Positions 1 to 5,333 of a stretch of DNA of 18,178 nt are shown in pieces; within the stretch, counting starts at the first letter, position 1; each line of letters starts with the position of its first letter. The stretch comes from Thermoproteota archaeon (lineage in GTDB: Archaea > Thermoproteota > Thermoprotei_A > Sulfolobales > Desulfurococcaceae). Made by a program: the position numbers and the translations under genes. The notes beneath the pieces were generated by a model. The model searched no databases. It saw nothing but the letters and a program-made list of their open reading frames with translations, and was not told the origin of the DNA. The stretch covers positions 1-18,178 of the forward strand of contig JAADCY010000253.1 of the NCBI GenBank assembly GCA_013154205.1, read 5' to 3'.

Positions 1-24
1 AACCAGGCTAGACGACGGGCCCAT
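1..24. repeat. attL: left copy of the attachment-site direct repeat
   Basis: These 24 bases recur exactly at 18113-18136; the flanking bases differ (TCTGGC follows here, AACCAG follows on the right). Read on the minus strand they are AT plus the first 22 nucleotides of tRNA-Val (acceptor strand GGGCCCG, then the D-arm up to T20a). The repeat touches the window edge, so its true length is at least 24 bp and may reach the anticodon arm outside the window. The integrase frame passes through it without interruption. It is inferred to be one hybrid attachment site of an integrated element. Confidence 0.9.
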
Positions 25-314
25 TCTGGCTTTGAGCCTGTGTTCCATTGCTTTAAGAGTAGTGTTAGCTGAATTAAATCTTTCGCCGTGAGCTTGCCGA
101 GTATCTTGTCCAGTAAATCGTCTGATACTCTGCGTTTACGGTTCTTTATCATGTTGCCCATGGCGGGTGTTATGCCTAGCTCCTTGTACTTTATGCCTTT
201 AATCTTTGTAGCGTAGATGAACAGGGCCCAGCGGATAGCATCAGATACCATATCACCATACCTGATTGTTATAGTTTCAAGAATATTTTGTCTCGGGACT
301 GTTATATGGCTCAT
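1..314 (-). CDS. int: Integrase N-terminal fragment, int(N), of a split SSV-type tyrosine recombinase
   Basis: The frame opens at ATG 314 (start MSHITVPRQN) and stays open to the left edge, ending in the repeat-encoded EWARRLAW. The first 97 residues are unique to this end. They hold a helix-turn-helix-like stretch around residues 40-85 (YKELGITPAMGNMIKNRKRR) like those at the front of archaeal virus integrases. The start overlaps the stop of the upstream 42-residue gene (ATGA), with GAGGAGATG as the likely ribosome-binding site. Joined through the repeat to the frame at 17173-18135 it gives a continuous 417-residue recombinase, so this piece lacks the catalytic domain and should not recombine alone. 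Splitting of int on integration is the hallmark of the SSV (fusellovirus) type; pNOB8-type elements keep int whole. Confidence 0.88.
   Translation of the reverse strand, partial: MSHITVPRQNILETITIRYGDMVSDAIRWALFIYATKIKGIKYKELGITPAMGNMIKNRKRRVSDDLLDKILGKLTAKDLIQLTLLLKQWNTGSKPEWARRLAW
51..57 (-). promoter_or_regulatory. TATA-like CTTAAAG upstream of the left tRNA-Val copy
   Basis: On the minus strand CTTAAAG lies inside the integrase codons for Leu-Leu-Lys, about 30 bases before the first tRNA nucleotide (base 22). Archaeal tRNA promoters place the TATA box at this kind of distance. Because integration here replaces everything upstream of the tRNA, this could be a virus-supplied replacement promoter. 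It is a short AT-rich match within a coding region, so the call is weak. Confidence 0.25.
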
Positions 315-439
315 CTCTTCATCTCCTCGAGTATCTCCCGTATTATCTGTTCTATCTCCTTGCTGGTGGCCTGGTGGCATTCTCCGTTGTTATCGCAGAT
401 GATTATGCGGGGGTTCATGTAGTCATAAGCATTACCCAC
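311..439 (-). CDS. Small unknown protein, 42 residues, just upstream of the integrase
   Basis: A short frame from GTG 439 to TGA 311-313, overlapping the integrase start by four bases (ATGA) and the end of the previous gene by eight. GTG 439 is preferred because GGGTGAT lies a few bases upstream; ATG 418 in the same frame has no such site. The protein (MGNAYDYMNPRIIICDNNGE at the start) has two cysteines near the middle and an acidic/basic amphipathic C-terminal helix (KEIEQIIREILEEMKR). No family is recognised. Its position suggests translational coupling with int, perhaps as a small regulator or accessory of recombination; that is inference only. Confidence 0.6.
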   Translation of the reverse strand: MGNAYDYMNPRIIICDNNGECHQATSKEIEQIIREILEEMKR

Positions 440-611
440 CACGGATCACCCATTTCTTATCTACAATGCGTTTTATGGGTTTACAGACCGGGCCCAGCAT
501 ACAGTCGATAAAAATGCATTTATCAGCAAGCCTTCTAGCCTCATCAAGACTGTCAGCCTCAACAAGAACTTCCAGCTCAGCCTTAACCCTAACCCTGAAC
601 AGTTTTGCCAT
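432..611 (-). CDS. Small unknown protein, 59 residues
   Basis: ATG 611 overlaps the upstream stop as TAATG, and the frame runs to TAA 432-434. The start MAKLFRVRVKAELEVLVEAD predicts a beta strand followed by the helix DSLDEARRLADKCIF, then a cysteine-containing loop and a basic tail (KPIKRIVDKKW). This beta-alpha-beta pattern is common in small archaeal virus proteins but matches no family I can name. Start and stop are shared with neighbours, as in the rest of the early operon, which supports that it is really translated despite its size. Confidence 0.72.
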   Translation of the reverse strand: MAKLFRVRVKAELEVLVEADSLDEARRLADKCIFIDCMLGPVCKPIKRIVDKKWVIRGG

Positions 612-802
612 TACTCTTCATCTCCTGTGTGTTTTTTGCCTAGGATAGTCCTGATCATGTCTCCGATGTACCTGTAGAACTCCCAGTCCTCGGTCTCGCT
701 GGGATGGAATGATGCCTCGTCATAGAATTTCCCGTTCCTCGACACAACAATAGTTACCTCGTCAGGCTCAACAAGGAACTCGACACGCCAATACCTAGCC
801 AT
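611..802 (-). CDS. Small unknown protein, 63 residues
   Basis: ATG 802 forms a TAATG overlap with the stop of the upstream 57-residue gene and follows a purine-rich GGGGGCGAG; a longer frame from 823 exists but its start has no ribosome-binding site. The protein begins MARYWRVEFLVEPDEVTIVV, a run of predicted beta strands, followed by an acidic helix with several aromatic residues (EDWEFYRYIGDMI) and a charged tail ending in GDEE. No family is recognised. It belongs to the early minus-strand operon. Confidence 0.75.
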   Translation of the reverse strand: MARYWRVEFLVEPDEVTIVVSRNGKFYDEASFHPSETEDWEFYRYIGDMIRTILGKKHTGDEE

Positions 803-975
803 TACTGCTCGCCCCCTAGGCACTCCCTTATCTCCTCATCAGTAGATGCAACACATTCTATCGTGTAGGCATCAGGATCACTGATAAGCCGCCTGATCTC
901 TTCCTGCTCCCGCAGGGGCTTTTTAAATCCCCTGCCCCCGCCCCTGGCAGGGGATTTATAAACACCCTGTTGCAT
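802..975 (-). CDS. Small unknown protein, 57 residues, with a Gly/Arg-rich segment
   Basis: ATG 975 makes a TGATG overlap with the stop of the 73-residue gene, with GGGGTGAA nine bases upstream; TAA at 802-804 overlaps the next start. Residues about 6-20 read YKSPARGGGRGFKKP, a basic Gly/Arg segment that looks nucleic-acid binding. The rest is an acidic helical stretch with two cysteines. The Gly/Arg segment is encoded by a strong inverted repeat (924-958), so its sequence may be dictated by the DNA or RNA hairpin rather than by protein function. No family is recognised. Confidence 0.68.
   Translation of the reverse strand: MQQGVYKSPARGGGRGFKKPLREQEEIRRLISDPDAYTIECVASTDEEIRECLGGEQ
912..958. 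repeat. GC-rich hairpin: 13-bp perfect inverted repeat plus a third copy of its core
   Basis: TAAATCCCCTGCC at 924-936 and GGCAGGGGATTTA at 946-958 are perfectly complementary, separated by nine C-rich bases. GCAGGGG occurs again at 912-918, so the middle arm can pair either way (912-918 with 929-935, or 924-936 with 946-958). Each GCAGGGG is followed by a TTTAAA/TTTATAAA-like sequence. The whole structure lies inside the coding region of the 57-residue gene. Possible roles are an RNA switch or attenuator in the early transcript, an operator, or a replication site. Confidence 0.8.
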
Positions 976-1196
976 CACGGGTTCACCCCTAGGAGTTTTA
1001 GGAGTTTTTCGTAGTCGTCATCGCTCAGCGTGATCGTGGCGCATTGCTCGTATGCCTCGCTGACCACCCTGTCATCGTCTATGCGTAGATCATGCTTCTT
1101 GCATATCTTCAACACGTAGAACCCGTCATCCATATACAATAGTATCTCCGCAGGACAATCATTCCAATGATCCCAGACAAACACCCTATCAGCCAT
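975..1196 (-). CDS. Unknown acidic protein, 73 residues
   Basis: ATG 1196 follows GGTGATAGAGA, a strong crenarchaeal-type ribosome-binding site at normal spacing, and overlaps the end of the upstream gene by eight bases. The protein begins MADRVFVWDHWNDCPAEILL. It is rich in Asp and aromatic residues, has three cysteines, and ends in a short helix (DDDYEKLLKLLGVNP). No family is recognised. Its acidic nature would suit a protein-protein interaction or a DNA mimic, but nothing in the sequence decides this. Confidence 0.75.
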   Translation of the reverse strand: MADRVFVWDHWNDCPAEILLYMDDGFYVLKICKKHDLRIDDDRVVSEAYEQCATITLSDDDYEKLLKLLGVNP

Positions 1197-1461
1197 TCTC
1201 TATCACCTTGTCTAGTTCTCTTTTTATGAACATGTAGGTTGACCAGTGCCATTTGCATGAGTAGAACCAGAATGTCTCCTCGCAGTAGCATTCCGGGGAG
1301 TGCATGATGTTGGCCAGCGTGATCGTCGCTATTGTTGGCTCGAACAGCTTCTCAATATCCCGCTCGAACCTGTGCATCCTCACCGTATCAACATATTTTC
1401 TCCTGGCAACCACGAAGCCCTTGTACTCATCTAGAACCAGACGCTCAAACTTATTAGCCAT
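1189..1461 (-). CDS. Unknown protein, 90 residues, with a Cys/aromatic cluster
   Basis: ATG 1461 gives a TGATG overlap with the upstream stop and follows GGTGATCGGTG; a GTG one codon earlier is less likely. The protein is charged in its first half. Around residues 55-71 it carries a compact cluster (PECYCEETFWFYSCKWHW) with three cysteines and one histidine, which could bind a metal. It ends in a helix (MFIKRELDKVIENG). It sits next to another cysteine-rich gene (1461-1874). No known zinc-finger family fits exactly. Confidence 0.72.
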   Translation of the reverse strand: MANKFERLVLDEYKGFVVARRKYVDTVRMHRFERDIEKLFEPTIATITLANIMHSPECYCEETFWFYSCKWHWSTYMFIKRELDKVIENG

Positions 1462-1874
1462 CACCGATCACCTGCTGGCTGGCAACAATACATGCCTATA
1501 TCCTCATCATACATGATTGGCTGATTCTTGTACACGCATTCCTCGCCTTCCTCACAGTAGGCATTGTAACACTCGCATGGCAACGGCTCCGGCTTTCCGC
1601 CTTTCTCCCTACATATCTCCTTGAAGGCATCTATCTCGGCGTCCTCACGGACTTTGCCTAGATAATACTGTAGTGCCAGGGCTGGCTCCTCATGGCTCAT
1701 TATCAATACCAGCCTAGCCCTCAGCCTAACATCCTCATCATAGTCATAATCCTCGTACAGTCTGCTGAACAGCTCCCCGTGATAACCATAATGCGTATCA
1801 ACAAAATCCCTAACCGCCAAAGCCCTATCAACAACATCCCTCGTAAGAACAAGGAGAAGCCAACGATCATCCAT
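1461..1874 (-). CDS. Unknown protein, 137 residues, helical with a cysteine-rich C-terminus
   Basis: ATG 1874 overlaps the upstream stop (TGATG) and follows GGGTGATCC; the in-frame start at 1889 is not preferred. The N-terminal 80 residues are helical and charged (MDDRWLLLVLTRDVVDRALA at the start). The last 50 residues hold eight cysteines: one in EICREK, then CECYNAYCEEGEEC, then a CC pair near the end. This suggests a zinc-binding or disulfide-stabilised knob; a disulfide role would suit a hyperthermophile, where intracellular disulfides are common. No named family is recognised. Confidence 0.75.
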   Translation of the reverse strand: MDDRWLLLVLTRDVVDRALAVRDFVDTHYGYHGELFSRLYEDYDYDEDVRLRARLVLIMSHEEPALALQYYLGKVREDAEIDAFKEICREKGGKPEPLPCECYNAYCEEGEECVYKNQPIMYDEDIGMYCCQPAGDR

Positions 1875-2083
1875 CACTGGATCACCCATTCGTGGTTCTT
1901 TATTTTCTTCAATGCTTTTCTAAGGAGAATAATGAAGCTCGTGTATTCCCTGCTCCCATGTATCTCTACTTTGTCGATCCAGTAAGTCCTTAGGCCCCGA
2001 TAGTTCTCCTCGTGCACATATATCCTGACAATACCGTCCTCAACAACAAACCTGTTAAGACCCTTAAGAACAACCCTGACCAT
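1874..2083 (-). CDS. Small unknown protein, 69 residues
   Basis: ATG 2083 follows GGTGATC at four bases spacing, right after the stop of the upstream nuclease-like gene. The protein begins MVRVVLKGLNRFVVEDGIVR, reads as beta strands (VVLKGL, RFVVED, IVRIYVHE), and finishes with a basic helix (SFIILLRKALKKIKNHEWVIQ). A DNA- or RNA-binding beta-sheet protein is possible but not shown. It lies within the early operon; its stop overlaps the next start. Confidence 0.72.
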   Translation of the reverse strand: MVRVVLKGLNRFVVEDGIVRIYVHEENYRGLRTYWIDKVEIHGSREYTSFIILLRKALKKIKNHEWVIQ

Positions 2084-2089
2084 GCATGA

Positions 2090-2638
2090 TCACCTTGTGG
2101 CTTGTTGTAGGAGCTGGATGAATCGTTTTGGGGGTATCCAGTAGTGTAGGTCTAGGCAGTATGATGGTCTTTCGTCCTCGTAGAGTCTGCGCTTCTCGGC
2201 CTTCCCAGCGTTGATCAGTTGGGCTAGTCTCTCAGCATTGATGAGCACGAGGATGTGGTGGCTGTCCGTGAAGTGGGCGAACCAGATGTTCTTCATGCTT
2301 ATGCCTGTCTGCTCGTGTATCATCCTGGCTTTCTCGAGCTTCCAGGAGCCTATACAGCGCTTAGCGTCTATGCATGCACGGCGTGGATCCGCATAGCCAG
2401 TCGCATCGAGATAGCCCACTATCTCCCCGCTGAAAGTCTTGATCCGGAAGTCAAGGGCTTCCTCAACACCCTCAAAATACCGGCGGATAAGCCGTGAATC
2501 ACCAGCCCCCAGCCCCGCATACTCCAACACAAACCCATGACTCAGCAACAGAGCGTTCAGATAATCATAGATAAACCGTTCACGCAGACTGCTTATACGC
2601 CACTTCTCCATGTACCGTTGCTTAAAACTCAGAGCCAT
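2090..2638 (-). CDS. Nuclease-like protein, possible PD-(D/E)xK fold, 182 residues
   Basis: The start at ATG 2638 is chosen because it forms a TGATG overlap with the methyltransferase stop and has GAGGTGAT upstream; a longer frame from 2668 lacks this. Residues 72-93 contain EIVGYLDATG followed by CIDAKR, giving Asp78 and an Asp91-Ala-Lys93 pair. These are spaced as the acidic and (D/E)xK motifs of PD-(D/E)xK nucleases, with an earlier DFRIK (Asp63) and a following helix (WKLEKARMIHEQTG). It resembles archaeal resolvase-like or restriction-like nucleases in motif order only. It sits directly behind the methyltransferase, so a restriction-modification pair or a replication/recombination nuclease are both possible. 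The family assignment is an inference from a weak motif. Confidence 0.55.
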   Translation of the reverse strand: MALSFKQRYMEKWRISSLRERFIYDYLNALLLSHGFVLEYAGLGAGDSRLIRRYFEGVEEALDFRIKTFSGEIVGYLDATGYADPRRACIDAKRCIGSWKLEKARMIHEQTGISMKNIWFAHFTDSHHILVLINAERLAQLINAGKAEKRRLYEDERPSYCLDLHYWIPPKRFIQLLQQATR

Positions 2639-3231
2639 CAGCCCATCACCTCGAGGATCCCGAACCATGTTTTGTTCGGGTTTGTATCGATCTCGTTGTT
2701 CTTGAGGTAACGGCTCACATAGATGAAGTATTTCTCGTTTAGGACTCGAGTCCCGCTAGGAACTATCCTGTCCTTGTAGTGTACTAGGAGATACTTCACG
2801 CCGAGCTTCCTGGCAGTTATTAATCCGCCCTCAAGAACAGTTGAATCATCGCCGAGAGCCATGTATTCGTAGTAGTGTTTCCTGCCACGATGATTATAGT
2901 TCGTCCAAGGCGGATCGACCACTACAATATCCGGAACTATGCCTAGCTTCTGGACCCGGGTCCAGACACTCCAAGACGGACACCTCGTAAACCAGTCAGG
3001 CTCTACAACCCATCTATGCACCCTTATATCGGACCCTAGAAGCAATCTAGGGCGCCAGGCACCATAGAATCGCCCCTCACCATATGTAACATCAAGAACA
3101 ATGAGCTGTTCAAGATTCATGCCTAGTTCCTTAAGCATGTCATATATTAGGCAACTCACTGGATGCTTGACACACTTACCGCCACGCTTCTGAATATCCC
3201 GCTGATCAACCAGGAAGGACTCGAGTCCCAT
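2638..3231 (-). CDS. SAM-dependent DNA methyltransferase (N6-adenine/N4-cytosine type), 197 residues
   Basis: ATG 3231 forms a TGATG overlap with the upstream stop and follows GGTGAAAGACAGTG. Motif I for SAM binding is LDVTYGEGRF at residues 46-55, an acidic GSDIR (Asp68) marks the next strand, and the catalytic motif IV is VVVDPPW at 103-109. The DPPW form is typical of N6-adenine methyltransferases. At about 197 residues it is short, with little room for a separate target-recognition domain, which is usual for virus-encoded solitary enzymes. It probably methylates the element's own DNA, to evade host restriction or mark replication. The adjacent nuclease-like gene may be a functional partner. 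Substrate sequence cannot be inferred. Confidence 0.85.
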   Translation of the reverse strand: MGLESFLVDQRDIQKRGGKCVKHPVSCLIYDMLKELGMNLEQLIVLDVTYGEGRFYGAWRPRLLLGSDIRVHRWVVEPDWFTRCPSWSVWTRVQKLGIVPDIVVVDPPWTNYNHRGRKHYYEYMALGDDSTVLEGGLITARKLGVKYLLVHYKDRIVPSGTRVLNEKYFIYVSRYLKNNEIDTNPNKTWFGILEVMG

Positions 3232-3422
3232 CACTGTCTTTCACCTGTCATTGCCTTGTATAGCCTGTCTAGTTCTTCTGGCTCTAGTGTTGCCTCGGCT
3301 AGCTCTAGTACTAGGTTCTCGAACCACCTGTACCGTGATGTCCCGTATCCTTGGCTCGGCGGTGGCGGTTCCCGGCCGTGGATCCTGTCCAGCACCCTTA
3401 ATACCTCGGCCATCGAGACCAC
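3231..3422 (-). CDS. Small unknown protein, 63 residues
   Basis: GTG 3422 lies eight bases after GGTGAA, within the repeated stop/ribosome-binding cassette GGTGAACTAGCC seen in front of other genes here; ATG 3413 is an alternative start. The protein has an N-terminal helix, a proline-rich loop (GREPPPPSQGYGTSRYRW), and an acidic C-terminal helix (LELAEATLEPEELDRLYKAM). The layout resembles a small adaptor protein, but no family is recognised. Its stop overlaps the methyltransferase start. Confidence 0.7.
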   Translation of the reverse strand: MVSMAEVLRVLDRIHGREPPPPSQGYGTSRYRWFENLVLELAEATLEPEELDRLYKAMTGERQ

Positions 3423-3424
3423 GG

Positions 3425-3817
3425 CTAGTTCACCCTGCTTAGTTCTTTGTAGAGTTTTGCGAGGAACTCACGGCGTTTCTTATCATCTTCTACTGGTAGC
3501 TTGACGCCAGTCAGTTTCTCAATGTATTTACGGGCCTCGGTCTTGGTCATGGGGCGTGGTAGCTTGAGATAGTATTTCTTGACCACCTGGCAGGTCCTGG
3601 ATTTCGGCTCCCCATTAACCACGACTAGCTTAGTATAGTTGTCAAGATCGGATATCCTGCCAAGGAGTGGCTCTATCTCGATAATAGCCATGCCCCGATC
3701 GTCGAGGAGATTGCATATTGTCCTCACAGGGTTATCAAAGTCAATAACATCCATGCTCCTATCATCGTTGAAGTCCCTGCAAACCGATACAACTATAGTT
3801 ATCCAACCATATCTCAT
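3425..3817 (-). CDS. Unknown alpha/beta protein, 130 residues
   Basis: ATG 3817 follows GGTGAACTAGC, the coupling cassette that also holds the upstream stop. The first half is strand-rich (MRYGWITIVVSVCRDF, then DRGMAIIEIEPLLG and TKLVVVNGEP). The C-terminal 60 residues are basic and helical (MTKTEARKYIEKLTGVKLP, then DDKKRREFLAKLYKELSR). A nucleic-acid-binding role is plausible from the charge of that tail but not demonstrated. No named family is recognised. Confidence 0.73.
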   Translation of the reverse strand: MRYGWITIVVSVCRDFNDDRSMDVIDFDNPVRTICNLLDDRGMAIIEIEPLLGRISDLDNYTKLVVVNGEPKSRTCQVVKKYYLKLPRPMTKTEARKYIEKLTGVKLPVEDDKKRREFLAKLYKELSRVN

Positions 3818-3818
3818 G

Positions 3819-4091
3819 CTAGTTCACCCTCGAAGCGCTTCTTGCCAGGACTAGGTCTATGTCGAGATCATTGATGGCTGCCTTGATGGCGTCCATTGCC
3901 TCGTCAAGCCTCGTCATAGCATCCCCGAGCCTGTCCGCAACATCCTTATCAAACCAGTTGATCTCAGTCCCCAGCTCGGCGAGGCGATGACGGCTCTCCT
4001 CATAGATCTCCAGCCACTTCCCAAGCTCCTCGATAAACCGCTTAATCAGCAGATACAGATCCCTACGGGGCGGCGTATCAGTCCTCAGCAC
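3819..4091 (-). CDS. Helical coiled-coil protein, 90 residues
   Basis: GTG 4091 is preferred over GTG 4100 because GGTGAT stands four bases before it; it overlaps the previous gene by 14 bases. Nearly the whole protein is helical with heptad-like spacing: LYLLIKRFIEELGKWLEIYE, then DVADRLGDAMTRLDEAMDAIKAA. It is acidic overall. Such proteins often form oligomers or bind partners. It resembles the downstream-region 81-residue gene (5086-5331) in being a small helical bundle, but no clear sequence identity is visible. Unknown function. Confidence 0.7.
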   Translation of the reverse strand: MLRTDTPPRRDLYLLIKRFIEELGKWLEIYEESRHRLAELGTEINWFDKDVADRLGDAMTRLDEAMDAIKAAINDLDIDLVLARSASRVN

Positions 4092-4341
4092 AGATATCAC
4101 CCTCGGCTAGATGGCCTATCACGTAGTAGGGCTTACGCTTATTCCTGAGATCAATAGTGATGTACAACCCGTTACGGGCCACCATGTATACGTAGTCCCT
4201 GTACGCCTCGGCCAGCACAGCGTTGCGGAGCCACCAGTCAACATCCACGACATACTCGCCCTCAGCACCACGGACAAGCTCCCGGAGCCGGTTAACCAGC
4301 GCCGAGAAATGCAGGGCCAACTCATCACTAACGGCCTGCAC
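4078..4341 (-). CDS. Unknown protein, 87 residues
   Basis: GTG 4341 follows GGTGGTAGGCT. The N-terminal 30 residues form a helix (ELALHFSALVNRLRELVRGA), then come a Trp-Trp pair (DVDWWLRNAV), a Tyr-rich segment and a two-strand hairpin (GLYITIDL and KPYYVIGHL). It ends in an acidic tail. No family is recognised. It overlaps both neighbours in the early operon, as expected for a translated gene here. Confidence 0.68.
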   Translation of the reverse strand: MQAVSDELALHFSALVNRLRELVRGAEGEYVVDVDWWLRNAVLAEAYRDYVYMVARNGLYITIDLRNKRKPYYVIGHLAEGDICAED

Positions 4342-4344
4342 AGC

Positions 4345-4473
4345 CTACCACCTTCCCGCTATCCTTTCGAACTCCTCGGCGATACGCTCACGCTTCTCTT
4401 CTTCTTCCCATACAACCTCAAGCATACGGCAATACCACAACGGATGCTCAGCCAAACAACGATCATCAACCAC
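4345..4473 (-). CDS. Small unknown protein, 42 residues
   Basis: GTG 4473 stands just after GGGGGTGATC and overlaps the end of the Cas4-like gene by eight bases; the TAG at 4345-4347 sits just before the next start. The protein is MVDDRCLAEHPLWYCRMLEV followed by a highly charged helix (EEEEKRERIAEEFERIAGRW). It fills a gap that would otherwise be the only non-coding stretch in the early operon, and its ribosome-binding site is good. No family is recognised. Confidence 0.6.
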   Translation of the reverse strand: MVDDRCLAEHPLWYCRMLEVVWEEEEKRERIAEEFERIAGRW

Positions 4474-5089
4474 GACGATCACCCCCAAGCTTCTTGTCAA
4501 GCGCCCAGGAAGGATACTCTCCCATCAGCCAGCGTGCAATGATGTCCCTGATCTCCTCGTTGGTGAAGGCCTTGTCGACCTTGAATACCTTCTCAGAGCC
4601 ATCCATGATGTTGATGACAACGACATAGCCATAGGGAGCGTCCAGGAGCCAGTTATAGATCATCAGCCTGTGCTTCCATTTCCAGTAGAGCCTGACACTA
4701 TTGCTCCTAGTAGTCTTAAGCTCCAATGGGATCACGCCATCGCTGTTAATGATGCATGCGTCAGGCGTACCCGAGACCGTGACCCAGCAATAGTTATCGT
4801 TGCAGGACAGGAAGCGCCGGGCCTCACGCAATACCTTGTCAGCTATGCTCTTATCGAGGAACACGGTCTTGCGGTGCTCACGGCACTCGCCAACCATTCT
4901 TGCGAAGCCACTATGTATCAGCTCCCCGACGATCATAGCGCCGTTTATATCGTCTATGCTCGGCTTCCTGAGGGCCTGGTGTATGGGTTGCTCGAGGTAA
5001 TGCGCATATAATATATACCAGTTACGGCCAGAGACATAGTGGTCATACGTAGATTTACGTAGGAGTTCGACAACCGAGAACCCGTTCAT
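4466..5089 (-). CDS. Cas4/RecB-like PD-(D/E)xK nuclease, 207 residues, without the iron-sulfur cysteines
   Basis: ATG 5089 makes an ATGA overlap with the upstream stop behind a GGAAGGGGGG purine run. All RecB-family nuclease motifs are visible: GELIH at residues 55-59, GTPD at 107-110, LELKTTRS at 122-129 (Glu123 and Lys125 catalytic), and a RLMIYNWLL helix in place of the QxxxY motif. Size and order match Cas4 and Cas4-like viral exonucleases of crenarchaeal viruses. Those usually carry one N-terminal and three C-terminal cysteines for a 4Fe-4S cluster; here the only cysteines are near residues 69, 96 and 101, and the C-terminus has none, so the cluster is probably absent. The likely role is DNA-end processing in replication or recombination, or interference with host CRISPR adaptation. 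There are no other cas genes nearby. Confidence 0.82.
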   Translation of the reverse strand: MNGFSVVELLRKSTYDHYVSGRNWYILYAHYLEQPIHQALRKPSIDDINGAMIVGELIHSGFARMVGECREHRKTVFLDKSIADKVLREARRFLSCNDNYCWVTVSGTPDACIINSDGVIPLELKTTRSNSVRLYWKWKHRLMIYNWLLDAPYGYVVVINIMDGSEKVFKVDKAFTNEEIRDIIARWLMGEYPSWALDKKLGGDRRG

Positions 5090-5331
5090 TTCAACCCCCC
5101 TTCCTCGATTATCCTCGAAGAGATCGAGCGGAGATTATTCGATATCTCGTGGAGCAACGGATAAAGATCAGATACGTCGACCTGAAGCCACTCAAGATCC
5201 TTCAGATCCATGTACAGGTCATCAAGCAAGCCCAGCATAACCGATATACGCTTATTAATCCGCTCAGCAGTCCTCACAATACGAACCTGTTTACGGTAAC
5301 TAGCCGAGACCTGCTTCCTAGCAACCGACAC
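5086..5331 (-). CDS. Helical coiled-coil protein, 81 residues
   Basis: GTG 5331 follows GGTGAACTAGCC, the same cassette as at 3422. The protein has a basic N-terminus (MSVARKQVSASYRKQVRIVR) followed by leucine-rich helices with heptad spacing (ISVMLGLLDDLYMDLKDLEW, then LYPLLHEISNNLRSI). The basic head and helical body could bind nucleic acid and oligomerise. It is translationally coupled to the Cas4-like nuclease, whose start overlaps its stop, so it may be a partner of that enzyme. Family unknown. Confidence 0.7.
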   Translation of the reverse strand: MSVARKQVSASYRKQVRIVRTAERINKRISVMLGLLDDLYMDLKDLEWLQVDVSDLYPLLHEISNNLRSISSRIIEEGGLK

Positions 5332-5333
5332 GG

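Noticed and set aside
912..958. CRISPR-like repeat
   Set aside because: There are only two or three copies of a short core as an inverted repeat with no regular spacers. No CRISPR array is present in the window.
1692..1985. Plus-strand open frame of 97 residues
   Set aside because: Antisense to the 137- and 69-residue genes, which have overlapping start/stop signals and ribosome-binding sites.
4223..5011. Plus-strand open frame of 262 residues opposite the Cas4-like gene
   Set aside because: Ser/Arg/Pro-rich composition of an antisense shadow, no ribosome-binding site, and the minus strand carries clear nuclease motifs.
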